Positions 44,644 through 55,052 are shown, numbered from the stretch's first letter. The stretch: DNA of 64,000 nt from Magnetospirillum sp. 15-1 (GCF_900184795.1 NZ_FXXN01000018.1:92611-156610); one strand, 5' to 3'. Notes: generated from the letters alone by a model not told the origin. Program-made: numbers and translations.

Positions 44644-46317
44644 ATGCGCATCAAGGTGCGGATTACCATTGCCTTTGCCTTTCTTCTTGTGATGGTAGCC
44701 GGACTTGGAACATTCGCGCTTGTTCGCATCGGGACATTGGCCGATCTGCTGGTCTCGGTGGAGACGAACTCCCTTCCCTGCGTCGAGGCGCTCGGACGGC
44801 TTGACGCGATGTCGGCGAAGCTCCGAAACGTCGAGGCCCAGCAGATATCCGCGACCACCCCGGAAGAAACCCAGCGGCTGGCAAAGGTGATCGAGGAACG
44901 CCAGGCTGATTTCGAGAAAATCCGCCAGCGGTATGAAACCCTGCTGTCGACCGACGCCGAGCGGGATGCCTATCGCCATTTCGGCAGCCGGTGGACGGCC
45001 TATCAGGCCATCGGAAAGCGGGTGATCGATTTCACCTTCAATCGCCAGTACGACCGGGCGGAAGATCTTTTCGGCAGCGAGGGACAGGCCGCTTACGATC
45101 AACTGATCTCGGCCATCGAGCAAATGGTACGGCTGAACCAGGAAGGCGTCGCCAAGGCCAACCTGACGGGACAGGACATATCGTCGGCCTCCCGGCTCTG
45201 GGTCGCCGTCACCCTTCAGATCGCGGTGATCGCCACCGTGGCGCTGGGTTGGGTGGCGAACCGGAATATCGCCGTTCCGATTCGGGCCATCACCGACATC
45301 ACGTCCCGGTTGGCGGATGGCGATTTCACCGTGGAAATTCCCGCGACCAACCGTGGCGACGAGATCGGCCACATGGCGCGGGCCGTGCACGTCTTCAAGG
45401 AAAAGCTCGAGCACAACCAGCGCCTCGAGGAAGAGGCCAAGGAGCAAGAGCGCAGCATCGCCCGAAAGCGCCGGGAGGAGATGGATGGGCTCGCCGATTC
45501 CTTCGAGTCTTCGGTGAGGACGATCGTCATGAATGTCTCCGAATCGGCGTCTCGGATGCAGGATTCCGCCCGCTCGCTCTCGGCCATGACCCAGCAAACC
45601 GAACAGATGACCACCGCCGCCGCCGCCGCCGCCGAGCACGCCGCCGGCAACGTCCAGGCCGTAGCGGTCGCGACCTCCCAGCTCTCCGATTCGATCGGCG
45701 AGATCGGCCGCCAGATGGAGCTTTCGGCGAGCAGGTCGAAGGGGGCCGTGGACGAAGCCCGCAAGGTTGACCGGTTGGTGACCAGCCTTGCCGAAGCCGC
45801 GTCCCGGATCGGTGACGTGGTCGGTCTGATCAACCACATCGCCAGCCAGACCAACCTGCTGGCCTTGAACGCCACCATCGAGGCCGCCCGCGCCGGCGAT
45901 GCCGGCAAAGGCTTCGCCGTGGTCGCCAACGAGGTCAAGGGGCTGGCCAACCAGACCGCCAGCGCTACCAACGAAATCGAGACCCAGATCGCCACCGTCC
46001 AGGACGCCACCCGGGAAGCGGTCCTGGCCATCCAGAGCATCGCGGGCACTATCGATCAGCTCAACGAAATCGCCACCAACATCGCCTCGGCGATCGAGCA
46101 GCAGGGGGCCGCCACCAGCACGATTGCGGGCAACATCCAAGAGGCGGCGACGGGAACGGCCGAAGTCACGACGAATATCGTGGGAGTGGCCGAGGCGACG
46201 ACGAAAACCGGACTCGCCTCGCGGGAGGTATTAGGGGCCGCGGACGGCCTATCCGACCAGGCCGAACGCTTGCGCCAGGACGTGGACAACTTCATCGCCA
46301 TGGTGCGTGTCGGCTAG
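44644..46317 (+). CDS. Methyl-accepting chemotaxis protein
   Basis: 557 residues: a first membrane helix ([20 protein letters not shown]), a four-helix-bundle periplasmic sensor domain (about 30-185), a second helix ([20 protein letters not shown]), a HAMP domain and a signalling domain whose tip reads [32 protein letters not shown] precedes the ATG. It lies between two toluene-regulated operons but behind a hairpin and without the shared box, so a role in aromatic chemotaxis is only suggested by position. Confidence 0.9.
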   Translation: MRIKVRITIAFAFLLVMVAGLGTFALVRIGTLADLLVSVETNSLPCVEALGRLDAMSAKLRNVEAQQISATTPEETQRLAKVIEERQADFEKIRQRYETLLSTDAERDAYRHFGSRWTAYQAIGKRVIDFTFNRQYDRAEDLFGSEGQAAYDQLISAIEQMVRLNQEGVAKANLTGQDISSASRLWVAVTLQIAVIATVALGWVANRNIAVPIRAITDITSRLADGDFTVEIPATNRGDEIGHMARAVHVFKEKLEHNQRLEEEAKEQERSIARKRREEMDGLADSFESSVRTIVMNVSESASRMQDSARSLSAMTQQTEQMTTAAAAAAEHAAGNVQAVAVATSQLSDSIGEIGRQMELSASRSKGAVDEARKVDRLVTSLAEAASRIGDVVGLINHIASQTNLLALNATIEAARAGDAGKGFAVVANEVKGLANQTASATNEIETQIATVQDATREAVLAIQSIAGTIDQLNEIATNIASAIEQQGAATSTIAGNIQEAATGTAEVTTNIVGVAEATTKTGLASREVLGAADGLSDQAERLRQDVDNFIAMVRVG

Positions 46318-46397
46318 ATCCGGGGCCGCAAGATGTCGCCCCCGGACTACCCCGGCCCGAATTTCCGACAGGCTGATCAGAGGGACGAATCGGCGGA

Positions 46398-46525
46398 TTC
46401 ACCACGAAGGCACGAAGGGCGCCGAGAGACCTGCTCTTCATTCGTCATCACGGGGATGCCCGGATCAAGTCCGGGCAAGACGAACCGCGCCGCCCTCCTG
46501 GCACCCTTCGTGTCTTCGTGGTGAA
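46398..46525. repeat. Long inverted repeat with 22-nt arms
   Basis: The left arm (46398-46419, starting TTCACCACGAAGGCACGA) and the right arm (46504-46525) are inverse complements with one mismatch. CACCACGAAG-type arms are common dispersed intergenic elements in several bacterial groups; this pair could be a small non-autonomous element. Confidence 0.6.
46457..46477. repeat. REP-like palindrome
   Basis: TGCCCGGA, TCAAG, TCCGGGCA: a perfect 8-bp stem with a 5-nt loop nested in the larger inverted repeat. CCGGATCAAGTCCGG palindromes are frequent in alphaproteobacterial intergenic DNA; a degenerate relative lies near 18653. Confidence 0.6.
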
Positions 46526-46696
46526 ATCATCCTTCGTGTCCCCAGACATCGTCGATGCCTTGAAACACCGATGCATCCTGGCTTTGGGGCCAGCAAAGGG
46601 GATTCAGACCGGGGCAGGTTCTAGCCCGCGCGGCCTCCTTCGAGCGGCGCCAAGCCGGTCGGCTCGCCGGCGCCTATCCACCCAGGCAAAAAAAGG

Positions 46697-46730
46697 AAGG
46701 GGCAAGCAGTTGATTTGGCGCTTGCCCCTT
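46697..46730 (-). terminator. Intrinsic terminator of the bbs operon
   Basis: Stem AAGGGGCAAGC/GCTTGCCCCTT (11 bp), followed on the minus strand by CCTTTTTTTG. It is about 100 nt past the bbsH stop. Confidence 0.85.
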
Positions 46731-46833
46731 TTGGGAGTTGGGCTCGGGAGTGCCCCCTTCCACTGGGAGGAGTGAGTGGGGCGATACAGGCCGGTGCGAG
46801 CCAATCGGATCCGGCCTGGGACCTCGGTTCGCC

Positions 46834-47604
46834 TCAGGCGCCGCGGAACTGGGGATCGCGCTTTTCGGCAAAGGCGTTGAAGCCCTCCTTGCGATCCTCG
46901 GTATCGCGCAGAATTCCCCACATCAAATGCGAGAAGGCGATGCCGTGGTCCAAGGGCATGTCGAGCCCGAGGACCGCCGCCTGCTTGGTGGCCTGGACGC
47001 TGAGGGGAGCAGCGCCGGCGATTTTCTCGGCATATTTCATCGCCAGGGGCAGCAGCTCATCCAGCGGCACCACGTCGCTGACCAGGCCGTAGCGCAGGGC
47101 GTCCTCGGCCCCGATCATCTCGCCGGTCAGCAACATCTTCATGGCCACCGCCTGGGGGACCACCCGGGGCAGGACCTGGGTGCCGTTGAGGCCGGCAAGG
47201 CTGGCCACCTTGACCTCGGTCAGGCCGAACTTGGCGTGGGTGCTGGCAAGGCGCAGATCGCAGGCCAGGGCCATTTCCAGGCCGCCGCCCACGGCATAGC
47301 CGTTGATGGCGGCGATGATCGGCTTCCAGGTCTTCATCTGGGGGATGAGGGGCTGGCCGTCGCGCAGATAGGTCGCCGCCATGCATTCGGTCACCGGCGG
47401 CGCCTTCTTCATGTCGGTGCCGGTGCAGAACGACTTGGGGCCGGCGCCGGTCAGAATGGCGACGCGGATGTCCGGATTGGTCCGGATCTCGTGCCAAGCC
47501 TCGCCCAGTTGGGCGATGGACTCCGGGTCGAGGGAATTCATCGCCTCAGGCCGGTTGAGGGTGATGGTGGCGATATGCCGTTTGACCTCGAAATCGACGG
47601 GCAT
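46834..47604 (-). CDS. bbsH: Phenylitaconyl-CoA hydratase
   Basis: 256 residues of the enoyl-CoA hydratase (crotonase) family. The oxyanion-hole segments are SFCTGTDMKKA and INGYAVGGGLEMALACD, and the Glu in FGLTEVKVAS is the likely catalytic acid. It hydrates (E)-phenylitaconyl-CoA to the 2-(alpha-hydroxybenzyl)succinyl-CoA. It is the last gene of the operon, ending before a strong terminator. Order and family match BbsH of Thauera and Aromatoleum. Confidence 0.93.
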   Translation of the reverse strand: MPVDFEVKRHIATITLNRPEAMNSLDPESIAQLGEAWHEIRTNPDIRVAILTGAGPKSFCTGTDMKKAPPVTECMAATYLRDGQPLIPQMKTWKPIIAAINGYAVGGGLEMALACDLRLASTHAKFGLTEVKVASLAGLNGTQVLPRVVPQAVAMKMLLTGEMIGAEDALRYGLVSDVVPLDELLPLAMKYAEKIAGAAPLSVQATKQAAVLGLDMPLDHGIAFSHLMWGILRDTEDRKEGFNAFAEKRDPQFRGA

Positions 47605-47613
47605 CTTGTTCTC

Positions 47614-48840
47614 CTAATCGGCAGACGTAATAAACGGGCTGTAGGGCCGTTCGTTCTTCAGCAGGGTTCTGGCGATGGACATGCGGTGAATTTCCGAGGG
47701 TCCTTCCACAATCCGCCAGATCCGGGCCATGCGGGCGACATATTCGATGCCGGTTTCCCGCGACAGACCCAGACCGCCGTAAAGCTGGATGGCCCGATCG
47801 GCGACGCGGGTCAGCATCTCCGTGGCCGCCACCTTCAGGGCTGCCGCTTCATGGCGCAGATCCTTGTGGCCCAGATCCGACTTCCAGGCGGCGTAGTACA
47901 ACTGCAGCCGTACCTGCTCCAACTCGATGGTGGAATCGGCGATCCAGTTCTGCACCGTCTGGCGTTCGGCCAGCAATTCACCGAAGGTCTGGCGGATATT
48001 GGCCTGGTCGATCATCATCTGGATCAGGCGCTCGGCCATGCCGGTGCAGTGGGCGGCCAGTTCGATCCGGCGTACGCCGAAACGATTTTGCAACGGCACG
48101 AAGGCGCCGCCCACCGGGCCCAGGACGGCTTCGTCCCCCAACACCACGTTGTCCAGAAACACGGTCCAGGTCGGCATGGCGCCGATGACGGGGATTTCCT
48201 TGCCGATCACCACGCCGGGGTGGGCCTTGTCCACCAGGAAGGCGGTGAAGCGCCCCTTGGTCGATGCCTCCTTGTCGGTCACGGCGATAGCGATGAAGAA
48301 GACGTCGTCCCGATCACACTTGCTGATGAAGATCTTCTGGCCGTTCAGCACCCATTTATCGCCCTGGCGCACCGCGGTGGTCTTCAGGCCGGCCACGTCG
48401 GAGCCGCCGCCGGGCTCGGTGACGGCCATGGCCGAGTCCAATTCGCCCAGACAATAAGGAGCGAGATACTTCTCGCGCTGCGAACCGACACAGCACTCAT
48501 GCAGGTAATAGAGATTGGGGGCGTCGGGCGGCAGGGTGAAGCCGTGATGGGAGAAGCCGGCCAGCGATTTGGACATCTCCTCGACCACCAGGGTCTTGGC
48601 GAACATGCCCAGCCCCTGGCCGCCCAGGGATTCGTCGACCTCGATGCCCCAGAATCCCATCTCCCTGGAGATATCGAGCAGGCGATGGTGATCCTCGTCG
48701 GCAAGGAGGGGCAGACCATCCGTCCACATGCGCATTTCACGTTCGAGCAGAACGGAATTGAGCGGCATCAGCTCCTTTTCTGTGAATTTTTGCGCCATGC
48801 TCTTCAGCATTGCGTGCTCTTGCGACAAGGAAAAATCCAT
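47614..48840 (-). CDS. bbsG: (R)-benzylsuccinyl-CoA dehydrogenase
   Basis: 408 residues of the acyl-CoA dehydrogenase family, the size of BbsG. Signature segments are AVTEPGGGSDVAGL and, near the C terminus, YGGLGLSRETGIEYVARMARIWRIVEGPSEIHR. FAD-dependent oxidation of benzylsuccinyl-CoA yields phenylitaconyl-CoA, with electrons passing to ETF. The start at 48840 (MDFSLSQEH) is the conserved N terminus; an ATG seven codons upstream is also in frame. Confidence 0.94.
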   Translation of the reverse strand: MDFSLSQEHAMLKSMAQKFTEKELMPLNSVLLEREMRMWTDGLPLLADEDHHRLLDISREMGFWGIEVDESLGGQGLGMFAKTLVVEEMSKSLAGFSHHGFTLPPDAPNLYYLHECCVGSQREKYLAPYCLGELDSAMAVTEPGGGSDVAGLKTTAVRQGDKWVLNGQKIFISKCDRDDVFFIAIAVTDKEASTKGRFTAFLVDKAHPGVVIGKEIPVIGAMPTWTVFLDNVVLGDEAVLGPVGGAFVPLQNRFGVRRIELAAHCTGMAERLIQMMIDQANIRQTFGELLAERQTVQNWIADSTIELEQVRLQLYYAAWKSDLGHKDLRHEAAALKVAATEMLTRVADRAIQLYGGLGLSRETGIEYVARMARIWRIVEGPSEIHRMSIARTLLKNERPYSPFITSAD

Positions 48841-48901
48841 CGAACCACTCCACACTGACAATCTGGCTTCAATTAGCCCGCCAAGCCTCCGGCGGGGGTG
48901 A

Positions 48902-50128
48902 TCAGGTCAGAACCTCGTCCCTGACCAGTCCATCCACATCCTGGTCGGAATAGCCGAGCATTTCCGTCAGCAGCGTCCTGGTGTGCTGGCCGATGCTGGG
49001 TGCCGCCGTTTCCATGACGAGCGGTGTCCGCGACATGGTGATGGGAGCCCGGTTATAGAGGGTCGAGCCGACCTCGTGATGGTCGAGATAGGCCCAGAAA
49101 CCCCGCCGACGCAGATGCTCGTCCTCGATCACCTCGCGGGCATCCTTGACCACACCCGCCCTGACGCCGCGGCGGAGAAGCTCATCCATCAGCCAGTCGG
49201 CATGTTGGTGGGAGGTCCACGCCTCGATGAGCGCATCCAGCTCATCCTTGTGGCACCGGCGCGCCTCCGGTGTCGCGAAGCGGGCGTCACCGGCCCAGGG
49301 CTGGGCGATGACGTCCTTCAGGGCGCTCCACTCTTCATCGGAAAACACCGCGATCGCGAGCCATTTCCGGTAGCCGAGGGCTCGGTAGATGCCATGGGGA
49401 GCCCCCTCGGGATCGCCATACCCCAGCGGCGGCAGCACTTCGCCGTTGGCGGCATAGGCCATGGCATCCGTGGGCACCATGCCGATCGCCGATTCGAGCT
49501 GCGAGATGGCGACGGTCTGGCCGCGGCCGGTCGTCTCGCGCTCCAGCAAGGCGGCCATGACGCCGAACAGGGTATGGGTGGGCACCATGACGTGGTCGGT
49601 GTAATTGGTGCCGGTGCCGAACGGCGCCTGCCCGGGAAAGGCCGCCTGCGCGGTCAGCCCGCACAGGGCATTGAGATTGACGCCATAGCCCATGTACTGG
49701 CTGTGGGGGCCGGTGGTGCCCTGCAGGCTCATGGTGACGAAGATGCAGCGCGGATTGATCTTCCTGACGTCCTCGGGCCCCAGATTCCATTTCTCCATCT
49801 GGCCGACGCGAAAGTTGTTGATGACGATGTCGCTCTTGCGGATCAGGCGGACAGCGACGTCGCGGGCCTTGGGATGGCCCATGTTCAGGGCGATATCCTT
49901 CTTGTTGGCGTTGCGGTTGGCGAAATAGCCGCTGCGATCCATGCCGGTCGAGATGCCATCCTTGAACGGCTCGCCCTTGCGCAGGATATCGGGCCGGGTG
50001 ATGCTTTCGATCTTGATGACCTCGGCACCGCACTGACCCAGCACGCTGGTGGCGATCGGACCGGCTCCCACCCACGAGAAGTCGCAGACGACGATGCCGT
50101 CCAGGGCGCGATCAACGCTGCTCTGCAT
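48902..50128 (-). CDS. bbsF: Succinyl-CoA:(R)-benzylsuccinate CoA-transferase subunit BbsF
   Basis: 408 residues of the family III CoA-transferases. The conserved Asp of this family is present as Asp178 in [11 protein letters not shown], so this subunit should carry the acyl-enzyme intermediate. The N terminus ([21 protein letters not shown]) is typical. The start overlaps the end of bbsE by 17 nt. With BbsE it activates (R)-benzylsuccinate using succinyl-CoA. Confidence 0.93.
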   Translation of the reverse strand: MQSSVDRALDGIVVCDFSWVGAGPIATSVLGQCGAEVIKIESITRPDILRKGEPFKDGISTGMDRSGYFANRNANKKDIALNMGHPKARDVAVRLIRKSDIVINNFRVGQMEKWNLGPEDVRKINPRCIFVTMSLQGTTGPHSQYMGYGVNLNALCGLTAQAAFPGQAPFGTGTNYTDHVMVPTHTLFGVMAALLERETTGRGQTVAISQLESAIGMVPTDAMAYAANGEVLPPLGYGDPEGAPHGIYRALGYRKWLAIAVFSDEEWSALKDVIAQPWAGDARFATPEARRCHKDELDALIEAWTSHQHADWLMDELLRRGVRAGVVKDAREVIEDEHLRRRGFWAYLDHHEVGSTLYNRAPITMSRTPLVMETAAPSIGQHTRTLLTEMLGYSDQDVDGLVRDEVLT

Positions 50129-51347
50129 GAACCACTTCCATCTTCACGAGTTCGCCGATTTCGGCCGGGGAATAGCCCAGCTCGTCGAGAATCTGCGCGG
50201 TGTGTTCACCGAAACGCGGGGCGTTACGGCCGAACCGCCACTTCAGCTCGCCGAATTCATAGGGCGCGGAGGGATAGGTGACCTCGCCGCCCAGAGCCTC
50301 GTTGTATTCCCGCTGCCAGTAGCGGCGGTGGGCCAGTTGCTGATTTTCCAGCAGGTCCTGACCGTTGCTGACCGGGGTGACCGCCACCTTGTGGCGCTGG
50401 CCCACGTCGTAGAGGTATTGCTTGTCATGGCGCCGGCTATAGGCATCGAACACCCGGCAGAAGGTCGCATAGCCCTCGTCCGAGGTCCGATAGGCGTATT
50501 CGATCCATTTGAGGTCGTCGAACACCTCCCAGCCCTCGACCTGTTCGGCCCGCATCCACTCCACGAAGGGGTCCCACATGGACTTGTTGCGCCCCATGAT
50601 GGCGACCAGGGCGATGTGGCCGTCCCGGCAGGGGTGGATCGTGGCGCTGCCCGCCTCGCGGCCTCGGCCGCGGCGGATTTTCCCTTCCAGATCCCAGAAT
50701 TGGGCGGCGTTCTCCAGGGCCATGGCGCCGGCCTCGATGCAGGGGACATCCACGAACTGGCCCTTGCCGGTGCGCCCGGCGCTGAACAGGGCGATGGATG
50801 CCCCCACCGCCGCATAGGATTCGGCCATGCGATAGGCCTGGTTGTCGGGAGAACGGACCGGCTTGTCGTTGTCGACACCGGCGAGATAGAGAAAGCCGCT
50901 GAGCGCCGCGCAGGTCAGATCGGCCCCCGGATAGGCGGACAGAGGCCCGGAATGGCCGAAGGGCGTGATCGAGGTGTGGACCAGTCTGGGATTGAGCCGG
51001 CAAAGATCCTCGTACGCCAAGCCGAGATGGGCGAGAACGCCGGGAGTGAAGCTTTCGAACAGCATGTCGGCGCTTGCGCACAGGCGCAAAAACACCTCCC
51101 TGCCCTGCGGCTTGGTCAGGTCCAGGGCCATGCCGCGCTTGCCGGCGTTGTAGTAGAGGTATTGCAGACTCGATTCCGGTCCGGGGACATTGCCGTAAAA
51201 CGGCCCGACCCGACGCATGGGATCGCCGGTCAGGGGCTCGAGATGAATCACGTCGGCGCCCAGGCCGGCGAACATCTTGGCGGCGTAGGGGCCAAGCTCC
51301 CCCGTGAAGTCCACGATTTTCAATCTGGAAAAGCCGCTCGATCCCAT
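50112..51347 (-). CDS. bbsE: Succinyl-CoA:(R)-benzylsuccinate CoA-transferase subunit BbsE
   Basis: 411 residues of the same family III fold ([30 protein letters not shown]). At the position of the catalytic Asp the sequence reads [12 protein letters not shown], that is Gln/Ala at about residues 170-171, so this subunit appears inactive and structural. The ATG at 51347 begins MGSSGFSRL, just past the bbsD stop; the open frame upstream overlaps bbsD and is not coding. Confidence 0.92.
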   Translation of the reverse strand: MGSSGFSRLKIVDFTGELGPYAAKMFAGLGADVIHLEPLTGDPMRRVGPFYGNVPGPESSLQYLYYNAGKRGMALDLTKPQGREVFLRLCASADMLFESFTPGVLAHLGLAYEDLCRLNPRLVHTSITPFGHSGPLSAYPGADLTCAALSGFLYLAGVDNDKPVRSPDNQAYRMAESYAAVGASIALFSAGRTGKGQFVDVPCIEAGAMALENAAQFWDLEGKIRRGRGREAGSATIHPCRDGHIALVAIMGRNKSMWDPFVEWMRAEQVEGWEVFDDLKWIEYAYRTSDEGYATFCRVFDAYSRRHDKQYLYDVGQRHKVAVTPVSNGQDLLENQQLAHRRYWQREYNEALGGEVTYPSAPYEFGELKWRFGRNAPRFGEHTAQILDELGYSPAEIGELVKMEVVHAEQR

Positions 51348-51388
51348 GGCTTCGGCCCTATTTGCTTGCGGGTTCTCGGAGAGCGGGC

Positions 51389-52135
51389 TCAGCCCGCGAA
51401 CAGGCTGCGACCGCCGCAGACATACAGGACCTGCCCGTTGATAAAGCCGGCGTCGTCGTCGGCCAGGAACATGACGGCATTGGCGATATCGTCGGGGTCT
51501 CCGACCTGCCCCATGGGCAGTTTCGCCGCCATCGCCACCCTGTCCTTCTCGGGAAGCTCCTCCCACATGGGAGTATGGATCAGACCCGGTGCGATACAGT
51601 TGGTGGTGATTCCATTGCGTCCCAGTTCCAGGGCCAGGGTCCGCGTCATGCCGACCACCCCGGCCTTGGCCGAGGCATAGGGCGTCTGGCCGGCTCCGCC
51701 CAGCCAGGCGCGGGACGCGATGTTGATGATGCGGCCGTGCTTGTTGCCGACCATATGGCCGTGGGCCGCCTGGGAGCACAGGAAGGTGCCCTTCAGGTTG
51801 ACGTTGACCGTCAGGTTCCAGTCGGCGTCGGTCAGCTTGCGCAGCGGTCCGGCCTTTTCCAGCCCCGCATTGTTCACCAGGATGTCCAGGCCGCCGAATT
51901 CAGCGACGGCATGCCCGATCAGGCCCTCGACCGCCTCGCGGTTGGCGATGTCGGCGACCGCCCCGGTCACCTTGAATCCGGCCTGGCGGAATTCCGCCAC
52001 GGTGGCCTCGACCTTGGCCGGATCGATGTCGTTGATGACCACGGCGGCACCGTTCTCGGCCATGCGCCGCGCCGTCTGCTTGCCCATTCCGCTCGCCGAG
52101 CCGGTGATCAGGGCCACTCTGTTTGCAATTCCCAT
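51389..52135 (-). CDS. bbsD: 2-(alpha-hydroxybenzyl)succinyl-CoA dehydrogenase, active subunit
   Basis: 248 residues, classical short-chain dehydrogenase. TGSASGMG binds NAD, NNAG is present, and Ser with YASAK form the catalytic set. It oxidises the hydroxyl group to give benzoylsuccinyl-CoA. The start at 52135 ([12 protein letters not shown]) fits the family. It forms a hetero-oligomer with BbsC, whose gene is next upstream. Confidence 0.94.
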   Translation of the reverse strand: MGIANRVALITGSASGMGKQTARRMAENGAAVVINDIDPAKVEATVAEFRQAGFKVTGAVADIANREAVEGLIGHAVAEFGGLDILVNNAGLEKAGPLRKLTDADWNLTVNVNLKGTFLCSQAAHGHMVGNKHGRIINIASRAWLGGAGQTPYASAKAGVVGMTRTLALELGRNGITTNCIAPGLIHTPMWEELPEKDRVAMAAKLPMGQVGDPDDIANAVMFLADDDAGFINGQVLYVCGGRSLFAG

Positions 52136-52181
52136 GGGACGTCCTTGACTGTCTTGCGTTGCCGGGGGAAACCGATTTCCG

Positions 52182-52937
52182 TCAGACGGACATCGAGAAA
52201 TAGGCGCTCTTGCCGCCGCAGACGAAGAAGGTCTGGCCGGTGACGTATTTCGAGGCGTCGGAGGCGAAAAAGCCGACGGCATGGGCGATGTCGTCATCGA
52301 CGCCAAGACGCTTGACCGGAATGGCCGCCGTCCGTCGGGCGACGTCCTCCTCGCTTTGGTCCGGCATGGCCCGATCGCCCAGAACCAATGTGTTCACGGT
52401 GATGCGGTCCTTGGCATATTCCAGGGCCAGGGAGCGGGTCAGGCCGAAGATGCCCGACTGGGCGGCGGCGATGTCGGCCCCGCCCGGCAGGCCCAGATAG
52501 CCGACCGAACTGAGGTTGATGACGCGCCCCCGCCCCTGGCGGCGCATGGCGGGAAGGACTTCGCGCAGGAAGCCGAAGGCGGCGCCGAAGGTCCCGGCGA
52601 CGGTGGCGGCGAAGCCCTCCGCCGTCAGTCCCTCCAGACCGATTCCGGAAGGAAAGGGCAGCGCGTTCACTAAGATGTCGGGGGCCTGCCCGAAATGCCC
52701 GATGACGTGTTCCAGGCTGGTCGCGGCGGTCCCCGCATGGCGCGGCGAGGCGGTGATGGCCAGCACCCGGGGGCCGGTCTGGCCCAACTCGGCCGCCAGC
52801 GCGGCCAGGCCCTCACCATCCTCGGAAACCAGCGCCAGTTTTGCACCCAGGGCTCCCAGACGGCGGGAAATCACCCGGCCGGCATCGCTGGCGGCGCCGA
52901 CGACCAGCGCCACCTTGTCCTTCAAATCGTACTGCAT
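52182..52937 (-). CDS. bbsC: 2-(alpha-hydroxybenzyl)succinyl-CoA dehydrogenase, pseudoenzyme subunit
   Basis: 251 residues with the short-chain dehydrogenase fold but damaged motifs: the nucleotide loop is GAASDAG (residues 14-20) instead of TGxxxGxG, and the catalytic Tyr-x3-Lys is replaced in the region GGADIAAAQSG. This agrees with the known inactive role of BbsC in the BbsCD complex. The start at 52937 (MQYDLKDKVAL) is the conserved one. Confidence 0.93.
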   Translation of the reverse strand: MQYDLKDKVALVVGAASDAGRVISRRLGALGAKLALVSEDGEGLAALAAELGQTGPRVLAITASPRHAGTAATSLEHVIGHFGQAPDILVNALPFPSGIGLEGLTAEGFAATVAGTFGAAFGFLREVLPAMRRQGRGRVINLSSVGYLGLPGGADIAAAQSGIFGLTRSLALEYAKDRITVNTLVLGDRAMPDQSEEDVARRTAAIPVKRLGVDDDIAHAVGFFASDASKYVTGQTFFVCGGKSAYFSMSV

Positions 52938-52971
52938 CTTTGGCTCCTCGCCGCGCGGCGCTCGTCTTGAC

Positions 52972-54138
52972 CTACCAACCCTGAACCAGCATGTGCATGG
53001 TGCAGGCCGCATGTTCGGTTCCCGAGAGGCCGCCACCGGTGACGTGGGTCATGGCGACTCTGGGGGTTTCGACCTGGAAGCCCGGGCATTGATGGCGCAT
53101 CTGCTTGACGCAGGCGGCGATCTGGGCCGCCCCCGAGGCCCCGATGGGATGCCCATAGGACAACATCCCGCCGCGCGGGCTGACCACGCATTGGCCGCCA
53201 TGGGTGGCATTGCCGTCGCGCAGGAACTTGAGCCCCTCGCCCTTGCCGCACAGGCCCAGGCATTCGTAGTACAGCAATTCGGCGATGGTGAAGGCGTCGT
53301 GCAGTTCCACCATGTTGACGTCCCGCGGATCGATGCCCGATTCCTCGTAGAGCTGATGCGCGGATTCTTCGGTGATGTCGTCGCCGGTGATGTCGCGGGG
53401 ACGGTTGTGATACGGCCCGGAGCGAACGACGCTTCCCGCCACCTTGATCGGCTTGTCGATCCCCAGCTTCTTCATCATCTGGGCTGAGCCGACCACCACC
53501 GCGCCGGCGCCGTCGGCGATGCCGCAGCACTGCTGGAGAGTCAGGGGGCTGGCCACCGTGCGCGAGGCCAGGACCGCCTCGATCGAGATCTCGCCCTTGA
53601 ACCACGCATTGGGATTGTTGGTGGCGTGACGGCGGTTCTTCACGGTGATCTGGGCCAGATCGGCGGCGGTCGCCCCGGTCTCGTGCATGTAGCGGTTGGC
53701 TCGCATGGCGTATTTGCCGGTCATGACGGCGCCATGCACGGTCTCGATATCGGTGAGGCCGGTCGAGAACGCGGTGCCGGTGGCCATGTGCAGGGAATGG
53801 TTCTCGGCACCGATCGCCAGCGACAGTTCCGAAAGGCCGCAGGCCACGTCGCGGATGGCCAGATGCACGGCCATTCCGCCGGCCGAACAGGCGCTTTCCA
53901 CGTTGATGATGGGCATGTGGCCGCACATGCCCAGGTCCTTGAGAACCGTCTGACCGGTCACCATGCCGTTGGTGCCGTTGCCCACATAGGCGCTTTGAAC
54001 CATCGTCGGGCGGTCGATGTTGGAGGCTCTCAAGGCCTCGAGCGCCGCCAGACGGCCGAGCGCGTCGAATTCCAGATCGCTCTTGCCGAATTTGGTTTCG
54101 CCCACGCCGGCGATGAACACATCTCGTTGCAGCTTCAT
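52972..54138 (-). CDS. bbsB: Benzoylsuccinyl-CoA thiolase, thiolase subunit
   Basis: 388 residues of the SCP-x/type-II thiolase-like group. The nucleophile Cys84 is in ESACSAGG, the His in VELHDAF and the second His in GHPIGASG. It cleaves benzoylsuccinyl-CoA to benzoyl-CoA and succinyl-CoA and works with BbsA. The start at 54138 ([11 protein letters not shown]) follows the bbsA gene by 43 nt; upstream frame is not conserved. Confidence 0.93.
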   Translation of the reverse strand: MKLQRDVFIAGVGETKFGKSDLEFDALGRLAALEALRASNIDRPTMVQSAYVGNGTNGMVTGQTVLKDLGMCGHMPIINVESACSAGGMAVHLAIRDVACGLSELSLAIGAENHSLHMATGTAFSTGLTDIETVHGAVMTGKYAMRANRYMHETGATAADLAQITVKNRRHATNNPNAWFKGEISIEAVLASRTVASPLTLQQCCGIADGAGAVVVGSAQMMKKLGIDKPIKVAGSVVRSGPYHNRPRDITGDDITEESAHQLYEESGIDPRDVNMVELHDAFTIAELLYYECLGLCGKGEGLKFLRDGNATHGGQCVVSPRGGMLSYGHPIGASGAAQIAACVKQMRHQCPGFQVETPRVAMTHVTGGGLSGTEHAACTMHMLVQGW

Positions 54139-54181
54139 TGTTTGCGTTCCATTTATTCTGGTAATTGCGGCGGCAAGGGCA

Positions 54182-54661
54182 CTAATCGACCGTGTTCCAT
54201 TGCTTGAACAGGCTGTCCGAAGAGGCTCCCTGGGGCGCCCCGAGCTTGCGGAACTTGTAGCTTTGCAGAGGCAGGCCATCCCGGTTCATGCGGACGGTGC
54301 CGATGCACAGCTCGACCTTGTCGTCGCATTTGAAGGTCCCGGGAGCCCCCTCCAGCTGAGCGAAAATCCGCAGGTTCTCGGGGAGGTCCACGTAACCGAA
54401 CACATAAGGCGTGGGCAGACCGGCCTGACCGACATAGATGTCGCTGACGCTATAGAGAAGGCCGGTGCGGCTGAGCGGCACCACCTCGAACTCATCGTGC
54501 CAGCAATTGGGGCAAGGACTCAGCTTGGGAAAATCAAGCTGCCCACAGTGCTTGCAGCGATATCCCTTGAGATAAGGCAGTGCACCGTCCTTCGGCACCT
54601 CAAGAAGATCAGGGTGAAAAAATGTGATATCGGCCTTCTTAGAATCTTTTTTGTCCGACAT
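54182..54661 (-). CDS. bbsA: Benzoylsuccinyl-CoA thiolase, Zn-ribbon DUF35 subunit
   Basis: 159 residues: a rubredoxin-like zinc ribbon (CKHC and CPNC, about residues 36-52) and an OB-fold domain, the DUF35 arrangement found in proteins that accompany thiolases. It is the first gene of the bbs operon, with the shared box and -10 about 75-110 nt upstream. It is needed for BbsB activity in the known complex. Confidence 0.92.
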   Translation of the reverse strand: MSDKKDSKKADITFFHPDLLEVPKDGALPYLKGYRCKHCGQLDFPKLSPCPNCWHDEFEVVPLSRTGLLYSVSDIYVGQAGLPTPYVFGYVDLPENLRIFAQLEGAPGTFKCDDKVELCIGTVRMNRDGLPLQSYKFRKLGAPQGASSDSLFKQWNTVD

Positions 54662-54737
54662 CGGACCATCTCCTGCATCAATTCTTGAGCATCACGATTT
54701 CGCTCTTTGTCTTTCGAGTGAAATCGGCCTGGAGCCC

Positions 54738-54774
54738 AATCTAGACGGAGGCTGAGACTTGCAACAATTGGTGC
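54738..54774 (-). promoter_or_regulatory. bbs promoter with the shared box
   Basis: On the minus strand GCACCAATTGTTGC (54774-54761), 17 nt, then TAGATT (54743-54738). Box and spacing equal those before bssD and before the envelope operon. Leader to bbsA is about 70 nt. Confidence 0.75.
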
Positions 54775-54935
54775 GAACACCTAAAGCTTAGGGACAGCCC
54801 TTAACGGGAGGGAGCGATCACCTTGGCCCCGGTCGAGAATACCTCGGAGGCCTCCGCTTTCCGGTGCCGCGCGGCACCCGCCTGGTCCGCCAATCTTGCC
54901 AAGCCCTGGGGATCTCCGGCCGCGGCCCTGGCCGC

Positions 54936-55052
54936 ATGGATGACTTCATCACCCAGGACTCGGGGGCCGTAATCATGGACGAATCCACCCGCAAGGCCGT
55001 CATCACGGCCCGGCAGGAGCGCAAGAAGGAGACCATCAAGCATCTTCTTGGC
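54936..55052 (+). pseudogene. Relic of a Cas1 C-terminal region
   Basis: A stretch of 39 codons reads MDDFITQDSGAVIMDES then TRKAVITARQERKKETIKH, very like the C-terminal end of type I Cas1 proteins (DF..Q.SG.V...D..RK....AWQERK..I.HPFL). The similarity starts and stops abruptly; no other cas gene or CRISPR array is seen. The rest of the gap 54775-55083 holds nothing I can name. Judged from remembered family patterns only. Confidence 0.42.

Larger units (their letters stand above)
46318..46833. other. Intergenic region between chemoreceptor and bbsH
   Basis: About 515 bases with no gene. It contains a long inverted repeat (46398-46525), a nested palindrome (46457-46477) and the bbs terminator (46697-46730), listed separately. 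Confidence 0.6.

Noticed and set aside
54801-55043. An 80-codon minus-strand frame upstream of the thioesterase gene
   Set aside because: No conserved pattern; the plus strand of the same DNA has the better Cas1-like similarity.
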